A stretch of 64,000 nt of DNA from Sclerodactyla briareus (GCA_026419785.1 JAODTK010001821.1:1-64000), one strand, 5' to 3'; shown: positions 1-12,729, counted from the first letter of the stretch. Notes: a model not told the origin generated them from the sequence alone. Made by a program: numbers and translations.

Positions 1-1140
1 TTCTGGTATACCCTCGAGCAAGTATAAATCTCAAAACTATTCCCTTCACCCAGCTATGAGCGACGTCGCAGAAGGGGGGTGTCCCTCTCCCCCCCCCCCT
101 CCCGGGATCGTTAATTATATTATATATTTTATTAATTCTAAAACAAAAGATCAGGCAATCTGATTAGAAGTATGCGTTAAGCCTTGGTGGTATTGGCTTA
201 CTGTACTTTTGATCTTAGGATTTCTTTCATCAGTCCGCAAAAAAGGTTGAGAGGGCATTTGATATTAGGTCACCCACCAAAACAATTATTGGGGGACATG
301 TCACCCGCGCCCCCCCCTCTCCCGAGATCGCCGCCAATGCCAATTTCTACATACGACGAGTCACAACCATCGTCTTCTGAAAGGATTCGCGAAGGGCGCT
401 TATGCTCGGCAAGAATACCAAGTCGCATATCTTTAATTATCATCGACATCAGTGGCGTCGTGCCCATTTGGGATCCGGGGGGCCCAGCCCCCCCCAAAAA
501 CAAAAAAAATTGTTAGAGGGCTAGTCTAAATTTTTGTATAATTTAAATTTCACGAAATCAATAGTATGATTATATCTAGTCAATGTGCTTGATAATCGTT
601 GCGGATTGCCGCCCACACACCTCAACTTATATCAAGATTAGTGATGTCATGGATATCGCATAAGTTGTCCCGAGCTCGCGCTTGATATTGAGATCAATAT
701 AGGCCTACATAGCGCCACCAATGACCGACCTGGGTCATTACAGTTACAATATTTCTACGGCCGAAAAAAGAAAAAGGGTCGAGTAAGAATCAAAATTTGC
801 GTAACTTACACCTGGATCCCCCTGATTTTGTAAGTTGTTTTTTCCTATTCATGGGAATATGTTCGAACATACACAAACAGACTCTCGGGGTTCCCAAATG
901 GCGCTCCGCGGGCCAAATATTCGGCCCGCAGATGATGTAATTTTTTTTTTCGGGGGGGGCCCCCACATCAAAATGTCAAAGTAGGGAAAAAAAATATGTT
1001 AAGGTTTTCCAAATAAGGAAAGGTGGGAGGAACGTTCATAAAACGCTGAAAAAAGTCGATTGCATGTATTAAAAATGTCACTATCAATACAATATCACAT
1101 CAATATATATAATGCTCATCAGAACTAACATTTGCAATCC
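1..1140. other. No gene seen; GC-run repeats
   Basis: The stretch holds long C runs (about 89-103), ggatccggggggcccagccc with more C after it (about 470-495), and a t-run then cggggggggccccc near 940-965. The open frames at 184-516 (+) and 270-503 (-) overlap each other and these runs, so they are not credible genes. The rest is A/T-rich and unassigned. Confidence 0.6.
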
Positions 1141-1800
1141 AGAAATCCCTTCTTTGAACAATTTTGTGCTACGCTGCTGAGTAATCATTATTATTGTTTA
1201 TGATTTCAGATAACAATGGCTATTGGCCACTCCCATTTGGATCTGTAAAACTTCACGTTGATTAGAGTTTGCTACGCTGCGCTATTATAGGACAAATTCG
1301 CATTGACATAGAGGAGATAGCTAAGGTGAAATCAAGCTTAAGTGAATTCAATCTCATTTGTAAAGTCAACCTTAATTTTATTTATTGAAAAATGGCCTGG
1401 AAATCCATTTGGCATCCAATACTGATTAATTTTAAAAGAATGCTACGCTGCCGCGGGACAACTAATAGTTGCAGGCTTTCGCATGGATAGCCTTGAATCA
1501 CAAGAACATAGAGTGGGCAAGGTGAAATTCATACATCGCTTTCAGTTTCATCTTAAGTTATAACATGAGATATCCACGGATTCCGAAAAAATGCGCTGAG
1601 CTTCCACGGCAAACTAGAATGGTGCCGCTGTGCTTTCATAGGATATATTCGTATAAAACATATTGTTGGCTAAAGCGAAATTTTATTTCAATTTAAAAAA
1701 TCTGGAGTCCCCATTTGGCAACGGAGAACACTACTTTAAAAATCAAAGCGCGGCGGCAGCAAATGTTTGTCGCGTTAGCGCAGATAGATCACGACATGAG
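1141..1800 (+). repeat. Degenerate tandem repeat, ~140-175 bp unit
   Basis: Recurring blocks are (t/c)ccatttgg followed by tgctacgctg, a (t/g)ttcgcat-like block and aaggtgaaat. Block starts are near 1,233, 1,405, 1,571 and 1,708, with a partial copy near 1,141. The units are strongly diverged. Confidence 0.55.
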
Positions 1801-1914
1801 TCAGTGGTACACTAATTTAAGTTCACATATTGGTCTGGAGCATCTGGGAAACCATCACTGGGAACACCTGGTAAATTTTCGATGACGCATATAAAACAAA
1901 AACGATGTGAAAGA

Positions 1915-2005
1915 AGTGAATGGTCAGAAGCCTATCAACTGGATATTGTGGTGGTGAAAGAGTGACATTGTAGCCAGAAGCCTATCACTTGAATATTTCC
2001 GAGAA
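1915..2005 (+). repeat. Short tandem duplication (~65 bp)
   Basis: The block cagaagcctatcaactggat followed by att recurs as cagaagcctatcacttgaat followed by att. It lies next to the degenerate tandem repeat. Confidence 0.6.
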
Positions 2006-4079
2006 TATTTCTTAATAGCAAAAGTTTGTGTGTTGTTTTCAACTTCCAGAAGGAATGTGAAGTGTCTCTTCAGCTATCATGACGAACATTTTTCTTTATT
2101 TAGCGTTCGGCTTAAATAGTGATCACCTGCTGATGCTCCCCTCCCCCCCCCCCAATGCATTCTTCCATGACTCCCCTGAAATCGACATATTGTACTATGA
2201 TGTGAACTTGGTCCCTCAAAATCTAGACACAACCTAATTTCCAACTGATGAATTTGGAAATATAGAAAAGACACAAATCCCGATGTTGAGAAAGGTAACC
2301 CATTGGAGAGCATATAAAAACATATTCAAAATTCAAAACACAAATGACAGGCGTAATCTTGAGACAATCCCATAATATGTGTCTGATAGTTTCAATGTCC
2401 TTCTACACTTTTGGAACTAGACACAAAACTGTGTCGCGATTCCTAGCCATCGCTGACAGGCTAGTGGCTACTCAGGTCAAAACCAGGAAACTTGTAGTAA
2501 CCCCTAATGGTTTTATTGCTTACTTGAAATTCCTTTATATATATAGCGCGCAATTGGAATTCAAATAGGATACTTCCCTTCTATGCCCTTCCCTTCCTTC
2601 TAGTACTTTTGTGGAGAAAGATCAAATTACCTCCCCATTCACGAACTGAAGTGTTATTCAACTCTGACAAAGTAAAAAAAGTATGCAAATTTGACCTCCG
2701 GTGATTTCAAAATGAAACCCTGACGTTTGTCAGGGACGAATGAAGTCCCCATCCGGAAAGTTTTGTTCACACAGGACAAACTTAAATTTTCGCGTAGATT
2801 ATGCAATTAAACGGGCTTTTGTAAAAGTTACATATACAAAAGTCATAGATAGAAGAACATTCATTGTACAGTGCAAAGAAAACAGGAAGAAAAATTGCTA
2901 TCCGCCGACAGTACAACATAGGGTAAAATATATGACTCCCGCGCGTGTGGGTAGGTTATTGCCCGTATTGGTTGATGGGCTATTTCAGATACGATCTCAC
3001 TTTGTGACCTAAGAAAGCTTTGACCTCCACCCACCACACAACAATAGAGGAGGGGGGGGGGGGGGGGGTAAGAAGCAACAAGCCGAGAGGAGTCGGCGGT
3101 TTCAAGTATAGCCAATATGCCAGTATTGGTCTAATTAGGAGGTTTCCACATGACAACCGTATCTTTTCGAGCAGGGCTAAATACGAGTCATTCTATCACT
3201 GTTCCAGCTGTTAAAAGATATCTGTTCCTTGTCTAATTAAGTTTAACGTTGAAAGTATATTATCATTATTATTTTTTTTAACAAAGAAATAGGGTTTGGA
3301 GACATGTCTACTATGCTAAATTCCAATGAGGCCTCCAGAAATGTTATCATCTACTGTTGTAAGCCAACTCTGCCTCAAACTCAAGTTTTTGCAATTTTGT
3401 CGTGTGGAGGGTGTTGGTTGGGTTTGGGGTATGTTCCCTGTTGGCTGGGTTCGATTTGTGTCGGGGCACCCTAGGTGAGGGGGGCTTACATGTAACGCTA
3501 TTGTTGGAGGAAACAGTTGGTGTCAAACAGGAAGTTCGCCTGCCACCTACCACCCCGGTATTATTTCAGGCTTGTATCCCAGTGAACCTGTCAGGGCGCA
3601 CTCATCCCCCACACTGCCATATACACGACTCTCAAATTAACTTAGCTTGGTTCTACTTTGTTGAGAATTCCATAAAAAGTCATCAAAGTTTGTCATAGAG
3701 CACTGGAGTTAGTTAGGGTAGCATAGCGACCGGAGAGCTTATACACAAGTAAACATGAAGTTATAGGTGTGTTCCTTGGAAATTGGACCAGTGTAACACA
3801 AAAAAAAACCTGTTGACTATAGGCCAAACAGGAGTGAAGGAATTATCCTCATTAATGCAGTGCCACAAGACTATATATCGGTCCTCCAGGGAAATTGTTT
3901 CATACAGTCATACAAGTGTATTTACAGTAATGTCTTCACACACTTTCATTTGGGTGGCATATGAAGAAGAAGCAAGTTTCCTCAAAATTGGGGTTCAATA
4001 CCCTGCTGTGAGAGGGATTATATGGGGGCAATGGCCCAATTATGTCAATTTTTTTCCTTGACACAAGAATCTAAACTTG
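2006..4079. other. No gene seen
   Basis: A/T-rich sequence with C and G runs near 2,140 and 3,050. Open frames of 60-98 codons occur on both strands at the same places, without splice or start context I trust. No repeat family was recognised. Confidence 0.5.
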
Positions 4080-4810
4080 CTGAGGGCGCACGAAATAGTC
4101 AGAGGGGTTTCAAAGACATGTAGGCTCCCATGCAAAGCGAAAACTACATGCAGTCCGCCTAGACGAACAAAACATTCCATTACAACATCCCTCTAAAATG
4201 TTTTGTTATGGCAAGATGTCATGAGTCAAACGTCAGTTAACGACATTCAGTATTTAGGCTGTATTGCCTTTCACACATGTGCGTTCCTTGAGATAGCTCG
4301 TGATAGGAGTGTTGTATGACATTAGTCTGATTCACTTTATGTTTGTATCAACAAGACGAATTGATATCCCAAAAAATAGCACTCAATGTTACTAGATCAA
4401 AAGGTCAAATGAGATCAAAGTCGGTCAGCAGATGTAGTGGCCCAGACGAACGAAACTTTTAATTACAACATCCCTCTAAATGTTCCGTTGCCAAAATACA
4501 TAAGGATTGTCCTACGGTGACATTAAAATGACCTTGACCTGACACAAAAACAATAGGGTTTCATATCACAATACGTGCAACCCACATACCTAATTTTAAC
4601 TTGACACATGCTTGCGTTCGTTAAATATCGTGCTGACAAGGTTTTTTTAACTTTGCCCTCTCTGTATGTCCAACGCACATACTTAATTTGAACTTGATAC
4701 AGCTACGTTCTGTGATTATCGTGCGACAAGGGGGGAACACACACACTCACACACACACACACGCACGGTGCGTGACTGCAAGATTCATGACGCCTTCGTC
4801 AAGGAATTAA
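4080..4810 (+). repeat. Diverged tandem repeat ending in a (CA)n run
   Basis: The block agacgaacaaaacattccat then tacaacatccctctaaa occurs at about 4,158 and again, diverged, near 4,442. A second block (acatac, then ttaa, ttgacac or ttgatac, then cgttc and atcgtgc.gacaagg) occurs at about 4,583 and 4,679. The last unit ends in a CA microsatellite (4,737-4,766) and cgtcaagg. This layout is common in intergenic repeats of marine invertebrates. No gene is seen. Confidence 0.55.
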
Positions 4811-5199
4811 AAAAGGCCATGCATCCATCCCCCATGTACGACTTCAACACACAGAAAGGAAGGATTCCTCTCAGCCACCTTAATAAAGGGCATTGACAAT
4901 AGACTTGGTCGACTCACGGGTATCAATAAAGTTCAGGGTCAACCTGAATGAAGATTTCTTTTATAGTACTGCACGCATAAAGTTACCGGTAACGAAGAGT
5001 TACGAAGTGGCGTTCGGTCTCGAATTAGACCAAATCCGGGGAACTAAATTGCGAAGCTGGGAAAGCAATAAAGTGCCTAGTTGGGAACAAATACACCGGA
5101 GGGTTCTCAGTTAACACCGGCAACATTGGGAAACAAAGCATCCATCTTATTCGAGAAGCTATCGAGCTCCAGACCACCGTCAGACCTATTGGAGGATGG

Positions 5200-6050
5200 T
5201 AAGATCCCTGGATACTAAGCCCGGTCCATTATCCTCCAAAATGAAAGCAAAAATAATCCTATCAAAACACCTAAGATGCAGTCCAGTGAACATTCGGTAT
5301 GCTGACGACACAACCCTCCCAAAAGCCGCAACTATCTACATTGCAGTTAGAAAGTGACTGCAAGAATGGAGGGTGAAAATCAATGGACTAAAGTGCAAAA
5401 TACTTTCCCCAGTCAATCAGACTATTAGTATCAATAGGCATGATGTTGACATGTGGAGGACTTTGTGTTTTTGGGTAGTGTAGTCCCTGACACCCCAGCA
5501 GATGTCTGCAGGAAAATCGCCCTAGCATCAAGGGCCTTCGGCCACCTGAAAAACAATATTTGGGGAAAGCTGTCCATCAGTACCCCCCTGAAAGTACGAC
5601 TCTATGACTATATCTGATCCTCCGGTCCCTATATATGCAGCCGAGACATGGACGTTCAAAGCCGAAGATACTCGACGACGAGAGGTTTGAGATGAACTGC
5701 CTAAGAGCCATCCTGGGAGTAAAAGCAGAGACCGGTATCACCAACCAGGCTGTCTGCAACAGATCGGAGATCCCTAACACAATCCAAACATAACAGGGAA
5801 AACAGACTCGGGTGATTTGGCCATGTGGTAAGAAGTCCTGCAAACAACTACCTGGCTCAGGCCTACAAAGAGGACTTCACCAACCCTAGACCAAAGGGTA
5901 GACCACCGAAGAGATGGGCTGATCAAGTGCGTGAGGACACAGGGCTACCGATTGCCACGGCAGAGCAGAGGGCCCGAACTGTTGTACGCCTACTCAGTGG
6001 TGAACGTCTGGATCTGGGAAGAGGGCAAGGGACGGGGAATAGTCTGTGAA
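5200..6050 (+). mobile_element. LINE reverse transcriptase, 3' part, RTE-like
   Basis: The order of motifs is that of a LINE ORF2. NIRYADDTTL (catalytic YADD at 5,298-5,309) is followed by a KINGLKCKIL-like segment near 5,380, RIALASRAFGHLKNNIWGKL near 5,515-5,570, a YAAETWTFKAEDTRR segment near 5,635, MNCLRAILGVKAET near 5,695, and GRPPKRWADQVREDTG near 5,900-5,945 leading to the C-terminal end. The segments lie in several frames with stops between them, so the copy is dead. The GRPPKRW tail resembles RTE-type and related LINEs. The 5' half is missing or unrecognisable, and the open frame at 4,893-5,114 may be upstream sequence of the same copy. Confidence 0.75.
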
Positions 6051-6379
6051 AATAAGGCAAGTGCCTTTTTCCGGAAAAGGGAATACAGGCGCAACATAAT
6101 ATATACTGGGATAACTGAAGGTATTGACAACTGTAACCTTCCCAAGAAGTGTACGTGCTTGTTCTTCTAAGACCTAAGTGACTTAGTGACCATTGACATT
6201 TTTTTTTATCCCAATTGGACTGGATGCTTCCACGGTGCCGAAAAATAAACCCGTTATCTTAATGGAATATTTACTCCAATGAATAATTTGAAGAAGTCAT
6301 GGGGATTTAGAATGTTAATAGTCGCACCGTGTTACCAAAAACATTAAAAAATTACGTAAACAGTTGTGAATGTCATTAG

Positions 6380-6600
6380 AACAAGAAGCTATACATTCAA
6401 GTAGAATCATCAGCATACGCCAAAAGCTTAACACTTTGCACCACCATTTTCACCGCCACCCCCTGGAAGGGTAAATCCACGAATATCGAGGCAAAGGTTA
6501 ATGTAGTGGCAAAGGGCTCCATATATATAAAACGTACAGAAGTGGGGAAAGCGGACGTCGCGGAAAATAGGAACGGGCTCCAAAAGGTGACCATTAATGA
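6380..6600 (-). mobile_element. LINE reverse transcriptase fragment with YADD, L1/Tx1-like
   Basis: The minus strand reads IYMEPFATTL, then VKLLAYADDST with the catalytic YADD at 6,406-6,417. An adjacent frame gives a RGFTLPGGG-like segment between them. The combination of an EPFA-like helix, a short RGF-PG segment and LAYADD is typical of Tx1/L1-type reverse transcriptases. The fragment is about 220 bp, lies in the opposite direction to its LINE neighbours and has no other domain attached. Confidence 0.55.
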
Positions 6601-6879
6601 TGCTACGACTGTAAATTTGATTTTACAAAATTGAAATCCATCTGCTAAAGTTATCTCCGAAATTGAACTTGCGGAGGACTCTCAATAGAAAATTCCAGTT
6701 ACTTAATCAAAAGCTTTTCTGCTGATCCACAACGATAAAAGCGGAAGCATTATTATTTACAACAGAGTAATCAATAATTACTAAGGAATAGCATATTGCT
6801 GTGGATAGTTTTTCCAGGCATAGAGCAAGTCTGAAACTCACTAATATGCAGTCGCTAATCGGGTCAGACTAATTTGCCC

Positions 6880-8060
6880 TCGAATTACAGACCGATATCG
6901 ATTCTTCCTAGCTTATCAAAATTCTTGAGAATTATTGTATAATCGGTTTCATTCGTTTCAGTTTCATTTCATTGATAAGCATAATATAATTTCCCCATCT
7001 CAGTTGGTTTTCGTGTAAAATTATACACCTATATGGCTGACATTGACTTGGCCGACTATAATCTGACAAGGTTTTAATAATAATCGTATTCATTGGGTTA
7101 TCCTAGATTTGTCAAAAGCGCTCGACACTTTTAATCATGATATTTTATTAAGTACGCTTCATCACTATGGTATCCGTGTATAGCCTACAATTGGATTCAT
7201 AGTTACCTCACTGATCGGAAGCACTTTGTATATAGAATGGCAGTCATCTCCTTACATACAAGGACATTACTTGTGGTGTTCCGCAGGTTTCGGTCTTGGG
7301 TCCACTCCTTATTTTTGATATACCTAAAATCTTCCACTCTCGTCAGATAAGTTGAAATCTGCCTTTGCAGGATGATACTAGCATTCTTTTCAAATCAGAT
7401 AATCCTTCATATACTGCAGTATTAATCAACCAGGAAGTCAAGAAAGTTTCCGACTGGTTCAAGGCCAATAGGCTGTCATTAATACGAGTACAACACATTT
7501 GATCAACTAAAAATTCTCAAAGTATCGAATTTAACGACTTAAAGCTTGGATTGGTTCCACATGTTTAACTGGTTTATCAGACTTCCTCGTAATTTCCGTT
7601 CGTTGTTCAGGTTACACATAACCCCCTTATTCGACCAGAGGTGGTGCTAACAACTTGAAATCCCACAGCCAAAACTTATGAACTTCCAAAGGTTTTTCTA
7701 TTAGGTTCCTGTGGATGCGAATTTGAATGCATTGCATAACTCACGAAAAAAGAAAACCAACTCCCCAGCTTTTATAGGCCATATAAACTACATCTTTTCT
7801 GTGAGCATCCATTGGTCAGCATGTTTTACTGAGGTTACTGCGTAGGCGTGTTATTGTAGTCAATTAGTAAGAAGGGGAGGGGGGGGTTTGTTTCTTTAGT
7901 ATGTTTACATCTTATTCTCTTGCATGCATTATAATAGGGGGTCTAGTTGTACAAGCTTCCGGCTTTTATAAACCTCCTCCCAAACATCACGTATGTCATA
8001 TGTATGGCTGTGCTATTTTGTGGAAATAAATTAACTGAACTGAACTGACTAATTTAGGAA
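6880..8060 (+). mobile_element. LINE, L2/CR1-like, 3' half with tail
   Basis: It reads RPISILPSLSKFL near 6,890, then VILDLSKALDTFNHDILL and STLHHYGIR near 7,095-7,180. The catalytic FADD is split by one extra base near 7,364-7,376 and is followed by TSILFKSDNPS and EVKKVSDWFKANRLSL near 7,430-7,480. A LPRNFRSLFRLHITPL-like segment follows near 7,580-7,630. The element seems to end at gaaataaattaactgaactgaactgac (8,024-8,050), a short tandem tail typical of L2/CR1 relatives. Frames are interrupted many times, so this copy is long dead. Confidence 0.75.
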
Positions 8061-9239
8061 GGTTAGCTAGAAACTTGTAATCGTATTGAGGCGCATTTGT
8101 ACAGATTCTCAATCACACCGCTTTTTGGCAGTAGAGTTAAATACCACAGCGCTGGGATGGAGACAGATAGTCTTTACACGAATCCGTGTTTATAAGAGAC
8201 TCAACCCCCCTAACTCATCTACTAGAATATCTGAAAACGTAGAGTAAAACTCATACGGAGGGGCCATCTATGCCTGTGGACTCATCTTGTGAGCCGGGCA
8301 TATCAGTGCACATCCTCCTCTAGAGTGGAAATGAGTTTTTTCAAGACTAGCTTTCATCGTGATTCGAGCTGCAAACTTTCTTATTCAAGGTTACCAATAA
8401 ACACATCCCTGTGAATTATTATTCAGAAGATACAATGTCCGAATTAGCTCTATAGAAATAATTTTAAACAGTCATGATATGAAAGACATAATGTAAATCC
8501 TGGCACCACTTGGGTCTATAATGGAAATAATAACCTTAAGTTGCGCATTGGCTTTTTCTTATCGCAGAAAACTGTCGGGCTTGCTCACCTTTTCCAACCA
8601 TTGATTTCTGGAGCGTAATGACGGCCCATCATCAATGAATCCGGGCCGTGATCACGAATCGAGCTAAGAAAACCGTGATTTCAGCCTATCCACTCATTTT
8701 CCTTCTGCAATACAAATAATATGCTTAATGCAAACTCCTTAATCCTAGTTTTAACGTTATCGCACTAATTCAATATCTGATACAAAAACAAGGTTTTAAA
8801 AGGTCGACCATAACTGAATACAAAAAGAAATAAAAAGAAATTATCATTACAAAGGAAAGCATTAAATTTCCAATGAGGACTTGGAAGTTACTACGACGGG
8901 GGGTTGTGAGCACTCAGGAGGAAGGAAAGCACAGGTACGGCCACCTTGACAATGGGAAGCTCGAAGGGCAACAGCTCCCATAATCAGACCGGGACCAGGT
9001 ATAACCCGGAATTGTTGAGGCTTAGACCTGTTATCTTCCCAAAAGGATATATATGTAACACAATTCCTCCATTTCATTACAATAACAAAAAGCGGAGCAT
9101 ATTAGACGCAGCGCTAGCGCTAGACTATCCGTATCAGAGAGCAAAGGGTTGTGAGCAATCACCTCAAAATGACTACCCGAATAAACAAATAGGAAGATTA
9201 TCCTAAAAGTATATCCTATCAAGGAGGGTTGGGATAGTG
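8061..9239. other. No gene seen
   Basis: Between two LINE remnants. No homology, tandem structure or inverted repeat was noticed. Small overlapping frames at 8,862-9,222 on both strands look like chance. Confidence 0.5.
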
Positions 9240-10360
9240 AATATTGCTGGACCGGAAGAAGCGCCGTTTAAGAAAAGAAAACAAATGACGGGCAACGACC
9301 AATAGCAGTCACGCCATCTATTTTAGTTAGTAGTAGTAGGTTGAGTGTCGTCTCCATCCGAAACATTGATAAGTGATCAACCTCGCCCACGTATCACGAT
9401 CTTGCGGCAAGGTTTATTGCTATCTCAAAATGTAATGTTGGATGTCCCCGAATAGCGATTTGATTTTTTCCGAGGACGGTTAGTCACGGGTTCTCCCCAA
9501 CTGGCTTTAATAGTAGTATGCTCAATGCTTCTCTCAGGAGCGATCTTCGCTGGAGCTTCTTCTCGAGTCTCGCGACGGACCGAAATATCTTCAATCGTTA
9601 GATATGTGCTACAACGGATGACCAAGGGATTTGGTTGGTCACATCATAGAGTCTTGTTTTGGGATACAATTGGCTATCGGTCCATCTGATGTTGAGAACA
9701 TGCGATGTAAGTAGTCTCCTTTTGCCAAAGTGTCAATTTTGTGATCACGATTCTTCGTTGTACCCCACAGTTCGCAATTATACACAAAAATACTCTTTAT
9801 TAGGGCATCGAAAATCCGAGTTTGAATGCTTGTACCTACTCATTGCTCTTGCAAATTGTTGAGAGCGTTGTTGTCTTATACCCATCTTATGTTAATGTCT
9901 TCTTCGGTTCCCAACAAACTCCTAAATATGTACATTTTCCCAACTTCCAGTGCCATTTTTGGGATTGAAACATTTATTGTTTTCGTGAGGTTATTTAGAT
10001 TTCTTCTTGTTTTCTCAGTCACTAGTTCTTCGATGTATGTGTAGTTCACCAATTTGAACCAAAGACGATACCATTCAGCCGTTTTTGTTGGTCGACGGTG
10101 AAAGAAATTGTCGGGTTTATTAGTTTGGGCACTTGTAGTCATGATCAACTAACTGAGATGTTGAATAACTGACATTGGTATTTCACTATGGAAAATTGCG
10201 GCTTGACTGCTATAGCAACGCATGCACCCGGAGTGATTTGAGTGCCCCGGGGAATAATTAACGCGACCACCCAATGTTTTTTGAAAAACTTAAAATCGTC
10301 ATCATAACGAGAAATAACTCCTGGAAATATGTTGTCAACATTAACAGATTTAACCATTGT
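9240..10360 (-). mobile_element. LINE reverse transcriptase C-terminal remnant
   Basis: On the minus strand, short conserved LINE segments follow one another in different frames. They are PKMALEVGKC with YLGSLLGTEEDIN (about 9,900-9,960), TRIFDALIKSIFL with NCELWGTTKNRDHKIDTLAK (about 9,720-9,830), VLNIRWTD with LYDVTNQIPWSSVVA (about 9,600-9,690), then VARLEEEAPAKIAL-like sequence near 9,540. This is the usual order of the post-catalytic region of LINEs with a W-S-x-x-x-RRQLRFFGHVAR tail. The upstream open frames at 9,876-10,357 were not individually recognised but lie in the right place. No 3' tail was identified. Confidence 0.6.
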
Positions 10361-11204
10361 GTAAACCGTAACACTTACATTGTCCAGAAACCATTAACAA
10401 TGAGCATAACTAAAGAAAGGTTAGACACAACACAATTGATGTAAAGAATTGAAGTGAACAATACCATAGCAATATCATAGTCACTGTCATTTAGGGTAAT
10501 GAAATAGCTCCCATCCATCATCGTGATGGCTTAAGGAAATAAATGTCAAAATGTTCCAGTTCCCTCTCCATCATAAAATCAGGATGTACGGTTGCGATGT
10601 GGCCAAGCCATTCCTGGATTCAATAGGTGGAGCTGCATGTCTTCTTCAGCGCATTTTGGGTATCCAGAGAATCTGAATTTCGGGCCGGTGTGAGAATGAC
10701 ACATGCTTCTTCAGTACCTGGTACTCCGAGAACTCCTCTCTGCATCCTCTAACATGGCAAGAGTGCCAGCGCACAGTTTGAAAGAAAATCTGGACATCTT
10801 CACGGTTGTCATGCGGGTTCCTCTGGAGGGAACGTAGGCGGGATCTGGGATGGTCTGTTTCGACTTGACAGTTTTCTTTGGTGGGTTAGGTTGGGACTGT
10901 CACGTTGGTGCTGGCACGTACGCCACTTCCTCGGGTTGGACTAAGGGATGGACAGAGGGCACGGCTGGCACGAGTCCACAAGCATCGGCTGCGTGCTGCT
11001 GAGTGCTGCGGGTGAATCGTCATCTCCCCAAATCATCGGCAAAGTAGACTCATCCTCTGGGTTAGAAGGTCCACGGGCTTGTCCTCTATGGTATCCTGGT
11101 ATGGGGGCACCGGTGGGAGGATTAGTGTCTTTCCGGTACCTTCGGTGTGAGCACCCGAGGTTATCAAAGGGTCGGGAAATTCTGGACCGTAATCAAAAGC
11201 TCAT
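10361..11204. other. Unassigned, GC-richer stretch
   Basis: From about 10,560 the base composition becomes more G/C-rich and leads into the SINE-like head at 11,205. The 135-residue open frame at 10,948-11,355 runs through that SINE head and so is not accepted as a gene. It may be the body of a longer repeat. Confidence 0.4.
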
Positions 11205-11312
11205 GATTCCACCGGGATTCGAACCGCGGACCTGGTCTCTAACCCGAGGAAACATGATACCTCTCATCGTGGGATCTGCATCTATACTTGAACAATTGAT
11301 GCACTATCCCCT
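11205..11312 (-). mobile_element. tRNA-derived SINE-like head
   Basis: The minus strand contains a near-perfect B box, ggttcgaatcccggtgga (complement of 11,209-11,226). It is preceded by a decayed anticodon and D-arm region. The sequence behind it, atcatgagcttttgattacg and then tccagaatttcc, is similar to the body of the element at 11,370-11,580. Both are probably members of one SINE family. The 3' boundary is not visible. Confidence 0.5.
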
Positions 11313-11369
11313 CCAGAGATCAAGTTTGTTACATCGCGACCTGAGCACTAATTGATACCCACTATAGAA

Positions 11370-11580
11370 GTAGCGAAGATACTATTTTGTAATGTAATTT
11401 CGGAAGCGTAGGTGAGAACCTGTACTGGGAATTGTGTGTGATGATGAATGAAATATAGACAGATGGGCTGGGAGGGTGGAAATCTGGAAGTGGTGAAAAG
11501 TCATGGCTCCACACGGGAGTCGAACCAGGACTTCCTGCTTTACGTGCAAGCGACCTGCTAATTGAGCTATATCGGCAGGT
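11370..11580 (-). mobile_element. tRNA-derived SINE-like element
   Basis: On the minus strand, 11,580-11,504 has tRNA features. An A-box-like tatagctcaattagcaggtc is followed by an anticodon-arm-like cgcttgcacgtaaagcagg and a B box ggttcgactcccg, then tggagcca. The 5' acceptor arm does not pair with the 3' one, so it is not a working tRNA gene. The following body (catgacttttcaccacttcc, then agatttcc) resembles that behind the B box at 11,213. The 5' end takes part in a perfect hairpin, listed separately. Confidence 0.55.
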
Positions 11581-11590
11581 CGCTTGCACG
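11543..11590. repeat. Perfect 16-bp inverted repeat at the tRNA-like head
   Basis: CGTGCAAGCGACCTGC (11,543-11,558) and its exact complement (11,575-11,590) flank a 16-base loop. The left arm overlaps the anticodon and D-arm portion of the tRNA-like sequence. The D-arm part thus appears a second time, inverted, at its 5' end. Confidence 0.93.
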
Positions 11591-11599
11591 CCGAAGAAC

Positions 11600-12216
11600 T
11601 ATCTCAATATTTTATATATCATATGATTCTGGAGGCACAGATTCCAAGTTTGTACCGGATTCATGCATGTATGCAGGCGTAGTGTTCGTTGGGGGAGTGA
11701 TATCAATGACGTATGCCGCACTCTCATGAATTTATTGAGAACAGCAAAGTATGGTAGTTAGGTAGGCAGACGGAAGGGCGAACACGGAGAGTATAGATGG
11801 TCCGGGGAAATACGGGGCCAAAATCAGAATTAGGAGAACTGGACTATAGTTGATTAGAGAAAAAGAGTTAAATCGGCAGAATTTATGCTCTAATGCCTGG
11901 CTTTGACCATCAGCAGCCTGGAGTTGATTTCTCTCGCTTCGCGCGCAGCCGCCCCAGTTTCGCATCAAATGCGGACATCAATGCCTCAAGATTCGAGGAC
12001 AATGTGCTTCCCATACTGCCATTACATACCGTATATAGGCAGCAGCCAAAATAGTATCCACTTATCCACTTTCCACTGGAAAATGGCCTCTCGGCAAGCG
12101 AGAGATAATTAAAATTTCGGAACATAGATCAAACCAATATGGAAATGGTTCTTACGCCTCGAAGGGCTCGGGAAATGCAATTTCCGCAATCTGGGGTCTT
12201 TCGGATCAGTTTTCTT
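11600..12216. other. No gene seen
   Basis: Between a SINE-like element and a GCGC-palindrome repeat. Only short frames overlapping on both strands. Confidence 0.5.
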
Positions 12217-12320
12217 GTACGCTTCGCGCTAAACGATGGTGGCGCTACGCTTACATAGTCGGTCGCACCTCACTCCCACAAAATCCTCACCCGCCCCCCC
12301 CCCCCCCCCCCAGCGCGCCC
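12217..12320 (+). repeat. GCGC-palindrome repeat with C run, copy 1
   Basis: It contains tacgcttcgcgctaaacgat, then ggtggcgctacgcttacata, then about 45 bp and a C run of about 17 bases. It has the same layout as copies at 21,384, 21,924 and 24,150. The family is not named here. Confidence 0.65.
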
Positions 12321-12729
12321 ACTGCTGTCGTGCAGAATAAAGCTAGTCATCCACTAGTCCACAGCGCACGCGCAGCGCACTGACGAGTGTTCATTCAGCA
12401 TCCTTTGTCTGCTGGGCAGACACAGCAAACATGACACGTACAGCTCTTCAGCCGAACTTTTCCCCCGCCCCCCCCCCCTTACCAGTTTCTCGCATACGCC
12501 AGGCGGCTCAATATGTTTGATCTCGGGTCTCGGTATTTGAAAAGTGTTAAACATTATTCAGTTCCACTTCCACCACCACCACCAATGGAAAAATAAGTCA
12601 CAGCACACAGCGGAGCGCGCAAGCCTTTGCCCCATTTGGGGGGGGGGGGGGGGAGGGGAAGGATGGTATACTCGGTACATATTTGAGGTAATCTTTTCAC
12701 ATTTGCTTCATCTCTGCTTCATTCTCACT

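Noticed and set aside
11504-11580. A functional tRNA gene
   Set aside because: The B box and part of the D arm are good, but the acceptor arms do not pair and the anticodon arm is irregular.
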